Shown: positions 45,063-53,693, counted from the first letter of the stretch. The stretch is DNA of 64,000 bases from Burkholderia guangdongensis (GCF_013403875.1 NZ_JACBNX010000010.1:110485-174484), one strand, 5' to 3'. The notes: generated by a model from the sequence alone, not told the origin. Made by a program: numbers and translations.

Positions 45063-45078
45063 GGTGAGAGTTTACGGG
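45063..45078 (-). repeat. Ectopic iteron (minus strand)
   Basis: GGTGAGAGTTTACGGG, the reverse of CCCGTAAACTCTCACC. It is in the 129-bp gap between the tartrate dehydrogenase gene and a small membrane protein gene, 8.2 kb from the main array. Confidence 0.75.
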
Positions 45079-45115
45079 ACCTCGCATTCCACCCGCGCGC
45101 CCGCGTGCGCGGACG

Positions 45116-45580
45116 TCACAGCCGCTGCGCTTTCGCGAGCGTGAGCACGCGCGCCCAGCGCTGCGCGTCGCGTTTGTTCGTCATCGGCAGTGTCCACTCG
45201 CCGCGTGCGGCGTCGCGAACCCGCACGACGAGATGCCAGCGGCCGCCGATCGTCTCGGCATCGCAGCCGTTGAGCTGGGACAGCGTGTAGCGGCCGTCCG
45301 TGCCGTCGTGCGACAGCCAGAGCAGGCCTTGCGTCGCGGATACGCGCAGTTCGCCCCACGCGCGATGCGCGACGTGCGTCCAGCCCTCTTCCTTCGTGTT
45401 CGGCGCGACGTCGCGAACGCGCTTGATCCACCACGCGACGAGCGCGATCACGATCGCGGCGGCCAGTACGGCGGCGGTCACCGCGACCGGTTCGCCGAAG
45501 CGCGCGGCGATCGCGTGGAACGTTTGAACCGCGCCCCATCCGAGGGCGATCAGCGCGAACAGGACGATGAAAATCGGCAT
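45116..45580 (-). CDS. Small membrane protein, unknown function
   Basis: A 154-aa protein with two N-terminal transmembrane segments (PIFIVLFALIALGWGAVQTF, about 2-21; VTAAVLAAAIVIALVAWWIK, about 33-52). A soluble domain follows with RAWGELRVSATQGLLWLSHD, RYTLSQLNGCDAETIGGRWH and NKRDAQRWARVLTLAKAQR. The soluble part looks like a small beta domain. No family recognised. ATG 45580 begins MPIFIVLF; 45616 would extend it through the upstream terminator and is less likely. Confidence 0.65.
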   Translation of the reverse strand: MPIFIVLFALIALGWGAVQTFHAIAARFGEPVAVTAAVLAAAIVIALVAWWIKRVRDVAPNTKEEGWTHVAHRAWGELRVSATQGLLWLSHDGTDGRYTLSQLNGCDAETIGGRWHLVVRVRDAARGEWTLPMTNKRDAQRWARVLTLAKAQRL

Positions 45581-45593
45581 GACGGTCGAATCG

Positions 45594-45625
45594 AAAAAAG
45601 AAAAAGGCCGGCGCACGCGCCGGCC
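45594..45625 (-). terminator. Terminator of the adc-bdhA-patatin operon
   Basis: Read on the minus strand: a 9-bp perfect stem (GGCCGGCGC / GCGCCGGCC, 2-base loop, 45606-45625) followed by TTTTTCTTTTTT. It is located 16 nt after the stop of the patatin gene. Confidence 0.88.
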
Positions 45626-45640
45626 GCACGACTGACGGAT

Positions 45641-46855
45641 CTACTTCCTGCGGTGGATGTCGTGCGTGACGAAGCCCGCGTCGTTGTCGGGCAGCGCGAG
45701 GCCGTTCTTGACCGCGAGCGTCCGGCGGATGTCCGCGAGCCCGGCGCTCCAGTGGTCGCGCATCGTCTGCAGACCGAACTGATAGTCCTTGTAGTGATGC
45801 TCGTACGCCTTCTGCTTGTAGATCAGGTGCTGGACGTTGTACTTCTTGCCGCACGCGATCTGCTGCGCCTCGATGCACCACGGATCGGTCTTGCGCTGCG
45901 CTTCCGGCACCTGCTCGAGCACGTGGCGCAGCACGTTGCGGTAGCGCTGCTCGCGCTGCATCGTGTCGGTGACGAAGCGCGTGCGGCTCGAATACTGGAC
46001 GTCCTTCTGGCGCTCGGTGACGTCGGGCATCGAGCGCGGCAGCGGCCCGCGCGCGCTCCACAGGTCGACCTGGAACGCGAGCGTGTCGCGGCGCGGCGAC
46101 GCGCGCAGCACTTCCATCAGCGGCGTGTTCGACACGATGCCGCCGTCCCAGTAATACTCGCCGTCGATCTCGACCGGTGCAAACGCGGGCGGTAGCGCGC
46201 CGGACGCCATGAAGTGCTCGGGCGCGAGCGTCGTGCGCGTGCTGTCGAAATAGATGAAATTGCCGGTGCCGACGTTGACCGCGCCGACCGACACGCGAAT
46301 CTCGCCCGAATTGATCCGGTCGAAATCGCAGAACTTGAGCAGCGTGTCGCGCAGCGGCGACGTGTCGTACCAGCTGACCTTGTCCGGATCGTTCGACACG
46401 CCGGGCATCGGTGGCGGGAAGCGCGGCACGAAGAAGCCGAGCTGGCCCTGCACGACCGCGCTCGCGGCCTGCGACGCGGTGAAGAGCGTGCGGACCTGGT
46501 CGGTGCTGTTGAACAGCGCGAACTCGACCGGCGCGGGCAGCGACGGAAAGAACGCCGGCTGGCAGATCGTCTCCCAGAACGCGCGCAGCCGCTCGACGCG
46601 CCGCTCGGGCGGATTGCCGGCGATCAGCGCGGTGTTGAGCGCGCCGATCGAGATGCCCGCGATCCAGTTGAGCGGAATGCCCGCCTCGTGCAGCCCCTCG
46701 AACACGCCGGCCTGATACGCGCCGAGCGCGCCGCCGCCCTGCAGCACGAGCGCGATCGTCTCGTAGGGCAGCGCTGGCGCGGAAGGCGCGCCGGCCTCGT
46801 GTTGCAGTTCCATCGCGTCGACGGCCTGTTTTTCGGTGCGGGCGCGCGGCTTCAT
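45641..46855 (-). CDS. Patatin-like phospholipase / DUF3734-type protein
   Basis: A 404-aa patatin-fold serine hydrolase. The oxyanion glycines are in [20 protein letters not shown], the nucleophile in [14 protein letters not shown] (Ser about 74), and the catalytic Asp in [11 protein letters not shown] (about 239). The dyad is complete. The long C-terminal part ([40 protein letters not shown]) is typical of a bacterial patatin group found with hydroxybutyrate dehydrogenase. ATG 46855 overlaps the stop of the upstream gene (ATGA), so translation is coupled. A PHB-depolymerase-like or lipid hydrolase role is inferred from neighbours. Confidence 0.88.
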   Translation of the reverse strand: MKPRARTEKQAVDAMELQHEAGAPSAPALPYETIALVLQGGGALGAYQAGVFEGLHEAGIPLNWIAGISIGALNTALIAGNPPERRVERLRAFWETICQPAFFPSLPAPVEFALFNSTDQVRTLFTASQAASAVVQGQLGFFVPRFPPPMPGVSNDPDKVSWYDTSPLRDTLLKFCDFDRINSGEIRVSVGAVNVGTGNFIYFDSTRTTLAPEHFMASGALPPAFAPVEIDGEYYWDGGIVSNTPLMEVLRASPRRDTLAFQVDLWSARGPLPRSMPDVTERQKDVQYSSRTRFVTDTMQREQRYRNVLRHVLEQVPEAQRKTDPWCIEAQQIACGKKYNVQHLIYKQKAYEHHYKDYQFGLQTMRDHWSAGLADIRRTLAVKNGLALPDNDAGFVTHDIHRRK

Positions 46856-47637
46856 TGCATGAACCAGCCGTGGCTGACGACGAACGACTGGCCGGTGAGC
46901 GCGGCGCTCGGGAACGCCGACAGGAACGCGACCGTCTGCGCGACGTCCTGCACGGTCGTGAACACGCCGTCGACCGTGTTGCCGAGCATCACTTTCTTCA
47001 CGACTTCCTCTTCGCTGATGCCGAGCTCCTTCGCCTGCTCCGGAATCTGCTTGTCGACGAGAGGCGTGCGCACGAAGCCCGGGCACACGACGTGCGAGCG
47101 GACGTTGTGCTTCGCGCCTTCCTTCGCGAGCACGCGCGCGAGGCCGAGCAGGCCGTGCTTCGCGGTCACGTACGCGGATTTCAGCGGCGACGCCTCGTGC
47201 GAGTGCACCGAGCCCATGTAGATCACGACGCCGCCGCGATCGTCCTTGTACATATGCTTGAGCGCGGCTTTCGTCGTCAGGAACGCGCCGTCGACGTGGA
47301 TCGCCTGCATCTTCTTCCAGTCGGCGAACGAGTAGTTCTCGATCGGGTTGACGATCTGGATGCCGGCGTTCGACACGAGGATGTCGACCGAGCCGAACGT
47401 TTCGGCGACATGGTCGATGCCGGCATTGACCGCGTCCTCGCTCGTCACGTCCATCACGAGGCCGATTGCCTTGCCGCCCGCCTGCTTGATCTGGTCGGCG
47501 ACGGCGTTCGCGCCGTCGAGGTTCAGGTCGGCGATCGCGACCGCCGCGCCGGCCTTCGCGAGCTCCAGCGCGATTTCCTTGCCGATGCCGCTCGCGGCGC
47601 CCGTGACCACTGCGGTTTTGCCAGTCAGATTGCTCAT
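46852..47637 (-). CDS. bdhA: 3-hydroxybutyrate dehydrogenase
   Basis: A 261-aa short-chain dehydrogenase that interconverts D-3-hydroxybutyrate and acetoacetate with NAD. The cofactor motif is [20 protein letters not shown] and the catalytic residues are Ser in [12 protein letters not shown], Tyr and Lys in [11 protein letters not shown] (Tyr about 156). The ending [14 protein letters not shown] is characteristic of bacterial BdhA. Between acetoacetate decarboxylase and the patatin it completes a small ketone-body/hydroxybutyrate pathway. Start ATG 47637 with GAAGGAAA upstream. Confidence 0.93.
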   Translation of the reverse strand: MSNLTGKTAVVTGAASGIGKEIALELAKAGAAVAIADLNLDGANAVADQIKQAGGKAIGLVMDVTSEDAVNAGIDHVAETFGSVDILVSNAGIQIVNPIENYSFADWKKMQAIHVDGAFLTTKAALKHMYKDDRGGVVIYMGSVHSHEASPLKSAYVTAKHGLLGLARVLAKEGAKHNVRSHVVCPGFVRTPLVDKQIPEQAKELGISEEEVVKKVMLGNTVDGVFTTVQDVAQTVAFLSAFPSAALTGQSFVVSHGWFMQ

Positions 47638-47684
47638 GATCGAATTTCCTTCGTACTTGAAAGGTGAAAAGAGGACAGCAGACG

Positions 47685-48425
47685 TTACTGAGCCAGGTAA
47701 TCGTAGACGACTTCGCCGAGTCCGAGTGTCAAATCGGCGACCAGATGGCGCGCCTCGACGATTTCGAGCACCGGCAGATCGGCGACCGGCGCGAGCGCGT
47801 GCGGGTCGAGCTTCAGCGACGCGGGGCCCGTCCACGCGCCCTTCATCACGATGTCCTGCATGTAGTAGCGCACGAGCTCGCACACGCGCGCCGTGCCGTC
47901 GACGTGCGGAATGATCTTCAGCAGGAAGTTCGGGCCGGCGAGACGCTTCGACTGCTCGGCGATGTCGAGCTCGCGGTGCTTGTAGCCCATCGTGCCGGTC
48001 GCGACGCGCACCTTGCCGTAGTCGAGCGTGCCGAGCAGGTGGTCGGTGTTCACGTTGAGCGTCGGCGATGCGAGCTTCTTCGGGAAGCCCCACAGCTCGC
48101 GGCCGCCGGCGATCGGCGGATGGTCGTCGAGATACATCGCGAGCGTGTAGCCACCGGCCTGGCCTTCGTATTCGACCGGAATCACCTGGCCGCTCTCGGT
48201 GTAGTCGCCGAAGCCGGTCGAGTCGGCCATCCGGATGAATTCGTAGTGCACGAGCGGCTCGGTGATCTTCAACGGCTCCGGCACGACTTCGCGCAGACGA
48301 GCGGGATCGGTGCGGTACGTGATGATCAGGAACTCACGGTCGACGAAACGGTACGGACCCATCGGGAACGCGGGGCTCGTCAGCGGCATCGCAAACGCCT
48401 TCGATCGGACGTCACTCGGCTTCAT
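47685..48425 (-). CDS. adc: Acetoacetate decarboxylase
   Basis: A 246-aa decarboxylase converting acetoacetate to acetone and CO2. The Schiff-base Lys pair is in [13 protein letters not shown] (about residues 114-115). Other family blocks are [40 protein letters not shown] and [20 protein letters not shown]. It is the first gene of the operon (47 nt before bdhA). The product direction depends on whether BdhA supplies acetoacetate from hydroxybutyrate. The upstream gap contains two minus-strand iterons. Confidence 0.94.
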   Translation of the reverse strand: MKPSDVRSKAFAMPLTSPAFPMGPYRFVDREFLIITYRTDPARLREVVPEPLKITEPLVHYEFIRMADSTGFGDYTESGQVIPVEYEGQAGGYTLAMYLDDHPPIAGGRELWGFPKKLASPTLNVNTDHLLGTLDYGKVRVATGTMGYKHRELDIAEQSKRLAGPNFLLKIIPHVDGTARVCELVRYYMQDIVMKGAWTGPASLKLDPHALAPVADLPVLEIVEARHLVADLTLGLGEVVYDYLAQ

Positions 48426-48635
48426 GCAAGACTCCTGGTTGTTGATCGTGTCGTGGATGAGGGTGTCGCTATCCTATGCCTGCGCGTGCGCATTGTGCGA
48501 CGCCGCAGCTGGAATTGATTGTTGCGCGAATCGGAGAATCGACGGTGCAAATGTTGATTCGAAACGCGCAATAGGGGGATCTGTTCTCGAAACGCCAATC
48601 GCTGCAGGTCCGGATGGTGACACGATCGGGGCTGA

Positions 48636-48651
48636 GGTGAGGGTTTTCGGG
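48636..48651 (-). repeat. Ectopic iteron (minus strand)
   Basis: GGTGAGGGTTTTCGGG, the reverse of CCCGAAAACCCTCACC. Intergenic, 11.7 kb beyond the main array, forming a 22-bp-phased pair with 48658. Confidence 0.8.
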
Positions 48652-48657
48652 AACATG

Positions 48658-48673
48658 GGTGAGGGTTTGCGGG
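48658..48673 (-). repeat. Ectopic iteron (minus strand)
   Basis: GGTGAGGGTTTGCGGG, the reverse of CCCGCAAACCCTCACC, close to the origin iteron at 36755. Start-to-start distance to the previous copy is 22 bp, as in the phased part of the origin. Confidence 0.8.
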
Positions 48674-48760
48674 AGACTCTCCGCGCGAAATGTTGCAAAT
48701 TCGTGAAAGTGTGCTGCAATGCAGCCTTTCGGGCCGCCGCCGAGCGTCACGCAACTGTCA

Positions 48761-48794
48761 CTTAAGTATCGCTTAAGCGTGCGCGCCCTAGCAT
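48761..48794 (+). promoter_or_regulatory. PmrA-type box and promoter of the PAP2 phosphatase
   Basis: CTTAAG-TATCG-CTTAAG (48761-48777) matches the PmrA box pattern (YTTAAK-N5-YTTAAK) exactly. A TAGCAT -10 candidate is at 48789-48794, so the box covers the -35 position, as expected for an OmpR-family activator. The ATG of the phosphatase is 54 nt further on. Confidence 0.65.
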
Positions 48795-48847
48795 CGGGTG
48801 ACCACGCGTATCCGCGCGCTCGCCCCGTCCACGTTTTCCGTTCCGCC

Positions 48848-49426
48848 ATGCAGAATCTCAATCTCACCCTTTTTTCCGCGATCAACGCGGGACCGGCGCC
48901 GCAGCCCGGCGTCGTCAAGCTGGCGGTCTTCGCGGCCGACTGGCTCGTTTATGCGATTCCCGCGATGCTGCTGCTGACCTGGCTGTGCGGCGCGCGGCCG
49001 ACGCGGCGCCAGGCGATCGAGGCCGGGCTCGGCGCGTGCGTCGCGCTCGCGCTCGGGCAGGTGTTCTCGACCTTCTGGTTTTCGCCGCGGCCGTTCATGG
49101 CCGGCGTCGGCACGCAACTGATCGCGCATGCGCCGGACGGATCGTTTCCGAGCGATCACATGACGTTCGCGTGGAGCCTCGCGGTCGGCATGCTGCTCGG
49201 CAGCACGACGCGCGCGACCGGTATCGTGATGGCGCTCTGCGCGGCGGCGATCGCGTGGGGGCGGATCTACGTCGGCGTGCATTGGCCGTTCGACATGGCG
49301 GGCGGCGTGCTCGTCGGCACCGCGGGCGCGCTCGCCGCGCATCTGTACGGGCGGCCCGTGACGGCGCTGCTCGAGCGGATCGGCGAGAGCGTGCATGCGC
49401 TCGTTCCGGGGCATCGGCGTGCGTAA
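48848..49426 (+). CDS. PAP2-family membrane phosphatase
   Basis: A 192-aa inner-membrane PAP2 phosphatase (undecaprenyl-diphosphate or lipid A type) with about five membrane segments. Motif C1 is reduced (FWFSPRPF: Arg-Pro kept, the Lys seven residues before the Arg is Ser). C2 is SFPSDHM. C3 is GRIYVGVHWPFDM with catalytic His and Asp. The active site faces the periplasm. A PmrA-type box in front suggests control by cationic peptides or low Mg2+, in line with lipid carrier or lipid A dephosphorylation. ATG 48848. Confidence 0.87.
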   Translation: MQNLNLTLFSAINAGPAPQPGVVKLAVFAADWLVYAIPAMLLLTWLCGARPTRRQAIEAGLGACVALALGQVFSTFWFSPRPFMAGVGTQLIAHAPDGSFPSDHMTFAWSLAVGMLLGSTTRATGIVMALCAAAIAWGRIYVGVHWPFDMAGGVLVGTAGALAAHLYGRPVTALLERIGESVHALVPGHRRA

Positions 49427-49486
49427 GGACGCGTAACGAACAAGTTCGATGCGGCGCGCGCCGGTTTCGCGTCGCGTCGTGTCGCG

Positions 49487-50335
49487 TCAATCGTCGAGCG
49501 TTTCGTGCACCGCGCTCGCGCCGCGCCTCCAGTACGCGGACGCACGGATGCGCGACTTGTCGATGCCGCGTTCCGTGGTCAGATGGTGCCGCACCGCGCG
49601 CATCGCGAGCGCCTCGCCGGCCGCCCATACGTAGCCGTCGCCCGGCGGCAGCGGCAGGTCGCGCAATGCGTCCGGCAGCGCGTCGCCGCCGTCGGCTGCA
49701 TCGCGAAAACGCCAGATTTCATGCACGTGCGCGCGCGTGCCGAACGCGATCCGCGCGGAACGGTCCGCGACTTCGAGCACGACCGCCGCGCGCGAGCCTG
49801 CCGGCAATTCCTCGAGCCGCCGCGCGATCGCGGGCAGCGCCGTGTCGTCGCCGATCAGCAGGTGCCAGTCGAAATCGTCGGGAATCACGAACGAGCCGCG
49901 CGGCCCGCCGACGCCGAGCCACTGGCCGACGCGCGCCTGCGCGGCCCACTGCGACGCCGGCCCCGGATGATTCAGCACGAACTCGAGATCGAGCTCGCGC
50001 GCGGCGCGATCGAAGCGGCGCGGCGTGAAATCGCGCGCGACCGGTTTCGGCTCGCCTTCCGGAAACACCGGGCCGTTCGGCCCCATCTCCGGCATCGCGG
50101 GGCGCTCGGCGCCGGGCGGCGGGAAGAAGACCTTGATGTGATCGTCGAACGACGACGATTCGAAATCCGCCAGATCGGGGCTGCTCAGCGTGACGCGCAG
50201 CAGATGCGGCGTCACCGCGTGCACGCGCGTGACCTGCAGCAGCCGGAACTTGATCGCGTGGCGCACGCGGGTCACGGCGCGCGCCACGGACGAGGGCGTG
50301 GTTTGGGTTTGGGTTGGGGTGGGTGTCTGGGTCAA
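49487..50335 (-). CDS. Siderophore-interacting protein (ferric-siderophore reductase, YqjH-like)
   Basis: A 282-aa FAD/NADPH flavoprotein that would reduce ferric siderophores in the cytoplasm. The FAD domain contains RVTLSSPDLADFESSSFDDH and KPVARDFTPRRFD. The SIP domain has LLIGDDTALPAIARRLEELP and ends in GYVWAAGEALAMRAVRHHLT, then SAYWRRGAS. The start is TTG 50335 with GGAG 8 nt upstream; no ATG is available. A Thr/Gln/Pro repeat opens the protein. It lies 29 nt after a PadR-type gene; E. coli has the same pair (YqjI/YqjH). Confidence 0.88.
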   Translation of the reverse strand: MTQTPTPTQTQTTPSSVARAVTRVRHAIKFRLLQVTRVHAVTPHLLRVTLSSPDLADFESSSFDDHIKVFFPPPGAERPAMPEMGPNGPVFPEGEPKPVARDFTPRRFDRAARELDLEFVLNHPGPASQWAAQARVGQWLGVGGPRGSFVIPDDFDWHLLIGDDTALPAIARRLEELPAGSRAAVVLEVADRSARIAFGTRAHVHEIWRFRDAADGGDALPDALRDLPLPPGDGYVWAAGEALAMRAVRHHLTTERGIDKSRIRASAYWRRGASAVHETLDD

Positions 50336-50364
50336 ATCGGTTCTCCGGGTTGCGTTCGCGTGGA

Positions 50365-51060
50365 TCACGCGTCGGAACGGCGTTCGATTTCGTCGGTCGC
50401 GCGGCGCAGGATCTCCGCGATCCGCCGCTGTTCGTCGGTGGCGGCACCGCTGCGGCGCAGCAGCGCGCGCCTCAGCGCGAGGCGGGCGTCGACGAATTCC
50501 TGCAGCCAGCCCTGAAAGTCGTCCGGCGTGTCGCGCGGCGCTTCGCCCGCGAACGCGCGGCGCATGAATTCCATCTTTCGCGCGAGATGCGTGAGACGCG
50601 CGAACAGCATCTCGACGCGTTCGCGCTGCGAGTCGAGGTGCGCGCGCCCGGCGTCGTTGAGCGAGTAGCGCTTGCGGTTGCCTTCGACCTGCACGTTCAC
50701 GAAGCCGACTTCCTCCAGATACGTGAGCGCCGGATAGACCATCCCGGGGCTCGGGCTGTAGAAGCCGTTCGAGCGGGTGTCGAGCGCCTTGATCAGTTCG
50801 TAGCCGTGGCTCGGCTGTTCGGCGAGCAGCGCGAGCAGCATCAGTTGCAGGTCGTCGGCGCTGAACTGGCGGCCGCGCGGCAGCGAGTCGTCGCCGCCGC
50901 CGCTGAAGCCGCCGTAGCCATTCGAATCGCCGCCGTACGAACCGCCGCGCCGGTCCTGGCGATGGCGCCCGATCGCTTCCCAGAACGCCAGCAGCGGCGA
51001 GTAGCCGTAGAGGCCGTAACCGGTGCAACCGGCCGGGCCGTAGGGGTAGCAGTGTCGCAT
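50365..51060 (-). CDS. PadR-family regulator (YqjI-like)
   Basis: A 231-aa winged-helix repressor. The N-terminal 60 residues are His/Cys/Tyr/Gly-rich (MRHCYPYGPAGCTGYGLYGY; GGSYGGDSNGYGGFSGGGDD), a possible metal sensor. The PadR domain follows (about 75-160: LMLLALLAEQPSHGYELIKA; SPGMVYPALTYLEEVGFVNV), then a helical dimerisation region. E. coli YqjI senses nickel/iron through a similar appended tail. Palindromes lie just upstream of its ATG (51060), so autorepression is likely, together with the downstream reductase. Confidence 0.87.
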   Translation of the reverse strand: MRHCYPYGPAGCTGYGLYGYSPLLAFWEAIGRHRQDRRGGSYGGDSNGYGGFSGGGDDSLPRGRQFSADDLQLMLLALLAEQPSHGYELIKALDTRSNGFYSPSPGMVYPALTYLEEVGFVNVQVEGNRKRYSLNDAGRAHLDSQRERVEMLFARLTHLARKMEFMRRAFAGEAPRDTPDDFQGWLQEFVDARLALRRALLRRSGAATDEQRRIAEILRRATDEIERRSDA

Positions 51061-51087
51061 GATCGTGTCCCATATATATCGGAAAAC

Positions 51088-51114
51088 ATATCTAAAGATA
51101 TATATCGAAAGATA
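51088..51114. promoter_or_regulatory. PadR operator palindromes
   Basis: ATATCT-AA-AGATAT (51088-51101), a perfect palindrome, is followed by TATC-GAAA-GATA (51103-51114) in AT-rich DNA 28 nt upstream of the padR start. A partial copy (ATATATC, 51073) precedes it. The arrangement fits autorepression by the YqjI-like protein. Confidence 0.65.
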
Positions 51115-51387
51115 CAAAGTCAATGCGATTTATTGGGGGTCGGGTGGTTGGCGGGTGTGTGTAGGTTTGCAAAAAAGTGGCCTTTATTTGCCTGTCGCCG
51201 ATCCTGTACGCATGGAGATGCGATGCCGCAGCCAGTATTGCGACATCCGGTGCCCTCAGCTACATTAGCGGCCCAACCTAGGGAATGGCAGGTGCTCCCG
51301 GAGGAGCCGCCTGACGCACCCAGCCGGCGTCGCGCGCCGGTCGGTACCGTTGCGCCCAACATGAGGCGCTTCGGACCGCCGCGGGGC

Positions 51388-51463
51388 TGGAGTAAGCGCT
51401 GAAGCGCCAACTCCAGCCAACCGCGCCATGGGATCGGAGTAAGCGCTGAAGCGCTCACTCCGA
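51388..51463. repeat. Two copies of a REP-like hairpin
   Basis: Copy 1 (51388-51416 approx.): TGGAGTAAGCGCT-GA-AGCGCCAACTCCA. Copy 2 (51435-51463 approx.): CGGAGTAAGCGCT-GA-AGCGCTCACTCCG. Both are imperfect inverted repeats with a shared core GGAGTAAGCGCTGAAGCGC. They stand between the PadR gene and acoR, at the junction of the acetoin island. Confidence 0.75.
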
Positions 51464-51481
51464 TCGACACAGGAGACAACG

Positions 51482-53482
51482 ATGGACGTGCGGCAACGCG
51501 ATCACATCGAGACCGTGGTCCTGACGACCACCGGCGAGTTGCCGGCAGCCGCGCGGGCGCACGATGCGATCATCCAGAGCTCGTGGCAGCGCTGCGTGCA
51601 CCAGTACGGCCTTGATCCGGCCCGCATGCAGGAAGCGCGTATCCTGCCGCAGATGCGCCTGCGCGAACACCAGCAACGCATCGACGATTTCACGCGGATT
51701 GCCCGCCATGGCCTCGAAACCCTGTACGGCCAAGTGAGGGAGATGGGCTACGTGGTACTGTTGACGGATGCCGACGGCGTCACCGTCGACTACCTGGGCC
51801 ATGCCAATGCGGACGCAGCCTTGCGTCGCGCCGGCCTCTATCTGGGCGCCGAATGGAGCGAGAACGGCGCTGGCACCTGTGCTGTGGGTACCGCGCTGGC
51901 GACCGGTCAGGCCTTGACGGTGCATCAGGGCGATCATTTCGATGCGACGCATATTCCGCTGACTTGCACCGCCGCGCCGCTGTTCGATTCGTATGGCCAG
52001 CTCAACGCGATTCTCGATATCTCCGCGCTGAGTTCACCGCAGGCCAAGTACAGTCAGATGCTTGCGCTGCAAGTGGTGCGCATGTACGTCAACCAGATCG
52101 AGGACGCTTATTTTCTGCGCCGGCACCGACAGGACTGGATACTCAAGCTCAGTCCGGCGCCCGAATTCCTTGAAGTCAATCCGGAGTACCTGATCGCACT
52201 CGACGCCGCCGGCCGAATCTCCGGCCATAACCGCCGCGCTCAGCAAATGCTGATAGCCGAGCCGGGTGTTGATGCGATGGGACCGTCGCTGCTCGGCGTG
52301 CGGTTCGAGGCGTTGTTTGATGCGCGTCCGGAGGAGCTGGGCCGGTTCGTCTATTCGCGACCTAGCGAGCAGCGCGTCGTGCGGCTGAGCCACAGCGGAA
52401 AATGGCTCTACCTGAGCGTTATGCCGCCGGTGCTGGTCTTGCATCATGGAATACAGGACAGCGTGTCGCCTCCGCTGCCGGCCGAGCTGGCGGCGCTATG
52501 CGGCGGAGATGCGGCATTGCAGCAGCAATTGCAACGTGCCGCCAAGCTGATCGATTCGCCCATCAACCTGCTTATCAACGGCGAGACCGGAAGTGGCAAG
52601 GAATTCCTGGCCAAGGCGCTTCATCGAGCGAGCTCACGCCGCAATGGCCCGTTCGTCGCGATCAATTGCGCGGCGATTCCCGAAACGCTGATTGAGAGCG
52701 AGTTGTTCGGGCATCTGCCGAACAGCTTCTCGGGTGCCAGTTCCAGATCCAAGCGTGGTCTGATTGAGGAGGCCAACGGCGGCACGCTGTTCCTCGACGA
52801 GATTGGTGACATGCCGCGCGAGTTACAGTCGCGCCTGCTCCGAGTGCTGTCCGAAGGCGAAGTGCTGGCGATCGGCGCTTCGCGTCCGGTGCCCGTCGAT
52901 GTCCGGGTGATTTCGGCTACTCACCACTCGCTCGATCAATTGATCAGCAACGGGCGGTTTCGCGAGGACCTCTATTACCGTCTCAACGGTGCGCGCTTCG
53001 TGCTGCCGCCGCTGCGCGAGCGCACCGATCTAGACTGGCTCGTGCAGAAGGTGCTTGCCGTGCCGGAGGGCGCGCCCGGTTTCACGATCTCGGAACTGGC
53101 GCGTGAGCGGCTGCATCGCCATCGCTGGCCCGGCAATCTGCGTGAATTGCGCAATGCACTCGAATATGCGCGCGCGGTTTGCAGCGATGGCCACATCGAA
53201 GCGGGTGACCTGCCCGAAGGCGTCGGCGAGACAGCCGCAGCAACTGTTGAAGCGCGCGTGGTGTCCGACATAGCGGTGAATTCGGCCGATGCATTGGAGC
53301 AGCACACGCTGCCGCCTGAGGGCGCGTTGCTCATGCAGCACTTGCGCGCCTCTGGTTGGAACCTGAGTGCCGTCGCGCGTCAGATTGGCATTAGCCGCAT
53401 GACACTGTACCGCCGCATGGCGCGCTATGGCATTCAGCCGCCAAACCGCTGCGACACAGGTGCAGGTGATATCCGGCGCTGA
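51482..53482 (+). CDS. acoR: AcoR, sigma-54-dependent activator of acetoin catabolism
   Basis: A 666-aa bacterial enhancer-binding protein. A GAF-type sensor is at about 80-230. The AAA+ domain has Walker A NGETGSGKEF (about 366), Walker B GGTLFLDEIGDMP (about 436), and the Arg-finger region. A Fis helix-turn-helix closes the protein (NLSAVARQIGISRMTLYRRM). The sigma-54-contacting GAFTGA loop reads NSFSGA, a relaxed version also seen in AcoR-like proteins. RBS AGGAG before ATG 51482. It is followed by a sigma-54 promoter and acoXABC. Codon use is less GC-biased than the surrounding chromosome. Confidence 0.92.
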   Translation: MDVRQRDHIETVVLTTTGELPAAARAHDAIIQSSWQRCVHQYGLDPARMQEARILPQMRLREHQQRIDDFTRIARHGLETLYGQVREMGYVVLLTDADGVTVDYLGHANADAALRRAGLYLGAEWSENGAGTCAVGTALATGQALTVHQGDHFDATHIPLTCTAAPLFDSYGQLNAILDISALSSPQAKYSQMLALQVVRMYVNQIEDAYFLRRHRQDWILKLSPAPEFLEVNPEYLIALDAAGRISGHNRRAQQMLIAEPGVDAMGPSLLGVRFEALFDARPEELGRFVYSRPSEQRVVRLSHSGKWLYLSVMPPVLVLHHGIQDSVSPPLPAELAALCGGDAALQQQLQRAAKLIDSPINLLINGETGSGKEFLAKALHRASSRRNGPFVAINCAAIPETLIESELFGHLPNSFSGASSRSKRGLIEEANGGTLFLDEIGDMPRELQSRLLRVLSEGEVLAIGASRPVPVDVRVISATHHSLDQLISNGRFREDLYYRLNGARFVLPPLRERTDLDWLVQKVLAVPEGAPGFTISELARERLHRHRWPGNLRELRNALEYARAVCSDGHIEAGDLPEGVGETAAATVEARVVSDIAVNSADALEQHTLPPEGALLMQHLRASGWNLSAVARQIGISRMTLYRRMARYGIQPPNRCDTGAGDIRR

Positions 53483-53538
53483 ATGCACGGCCGTCGCGTC
53501 CGGTCGATACACCTGTCCACCGTGATGCAACTGCAGCT

Positions 53539-53552
53539 GTGACATCTGTCAC
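53539..53552. promoter_or_regulatory. Candidate AcoR upstream activating sequence
   Basis: GTGACA-TC-TGTCAC, a perfect inverted repeat ending 84 bp before the -24 element of the sigma-54 promoter, the usual distance for an enhancer-binding protein site. No protein-binding evidence is available here. Confidence 0.5.
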
Positions 53553-53636
53553 GGCCGCACGTCCCCACTCTGTATTTCATGCTCATATTTTCGGGGTATT
53601 CCCCTAAATTTTCTGCTCATCCGGTGTGATGCGGCA

Positions 53637-53652
53637 CTGGCATGGAAGTTGC
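53637..53652 (+). promoter_or_regulatory. Sigma-54 (-24/-12) promoter of acoXABC
   Basis: CTGGCATGGAAGTTGC matches the consensus TGGCAYG-N4-TTGC, with GG and GC exactly 10 bp apart. It ends 41 nt before the acoX start and follows the AcoR gene. Confidence 0.9.
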
Positions 53653-53693
53653 GGTACATACGCCTGTCAGAACAAGCACATTAGGAGACAGGC

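Larger units (their letters stand above)
48426..48847. other. Intergenic region: two iterons and a PmrA-type box
   Basis: A 422-base divergent gap between adc and the PAP2 phosphatase gene. It contains two minus-strand iterons exactly 22 bp apart (48636, 48658) and a CTTAAG direct repeat with a -10 candidate, listed separately. No small gene is convincing. Confidence 0.7.
51061..51481. other. Intergenic region between PadR gene and acoR
   Basis: A 421-base gap with the PadR operators (51071-51114), then 200 bases without recognisable features, then two repeated hairpins (51388-51463), each listed separately. A 59-codon open frame at 51223-51402 (start MPQPVLRHPVPS) has no ribosome site or recognisable family and is not called. 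This gap is the left edge of the acetoin island. Confidence 0.6.

Noticed and set aside
51223..51402. A 59-codon frame between padR and acoR
   Set aside because: No ribosome site and no recognisable family; it ends inside the first REP-like hairpin.
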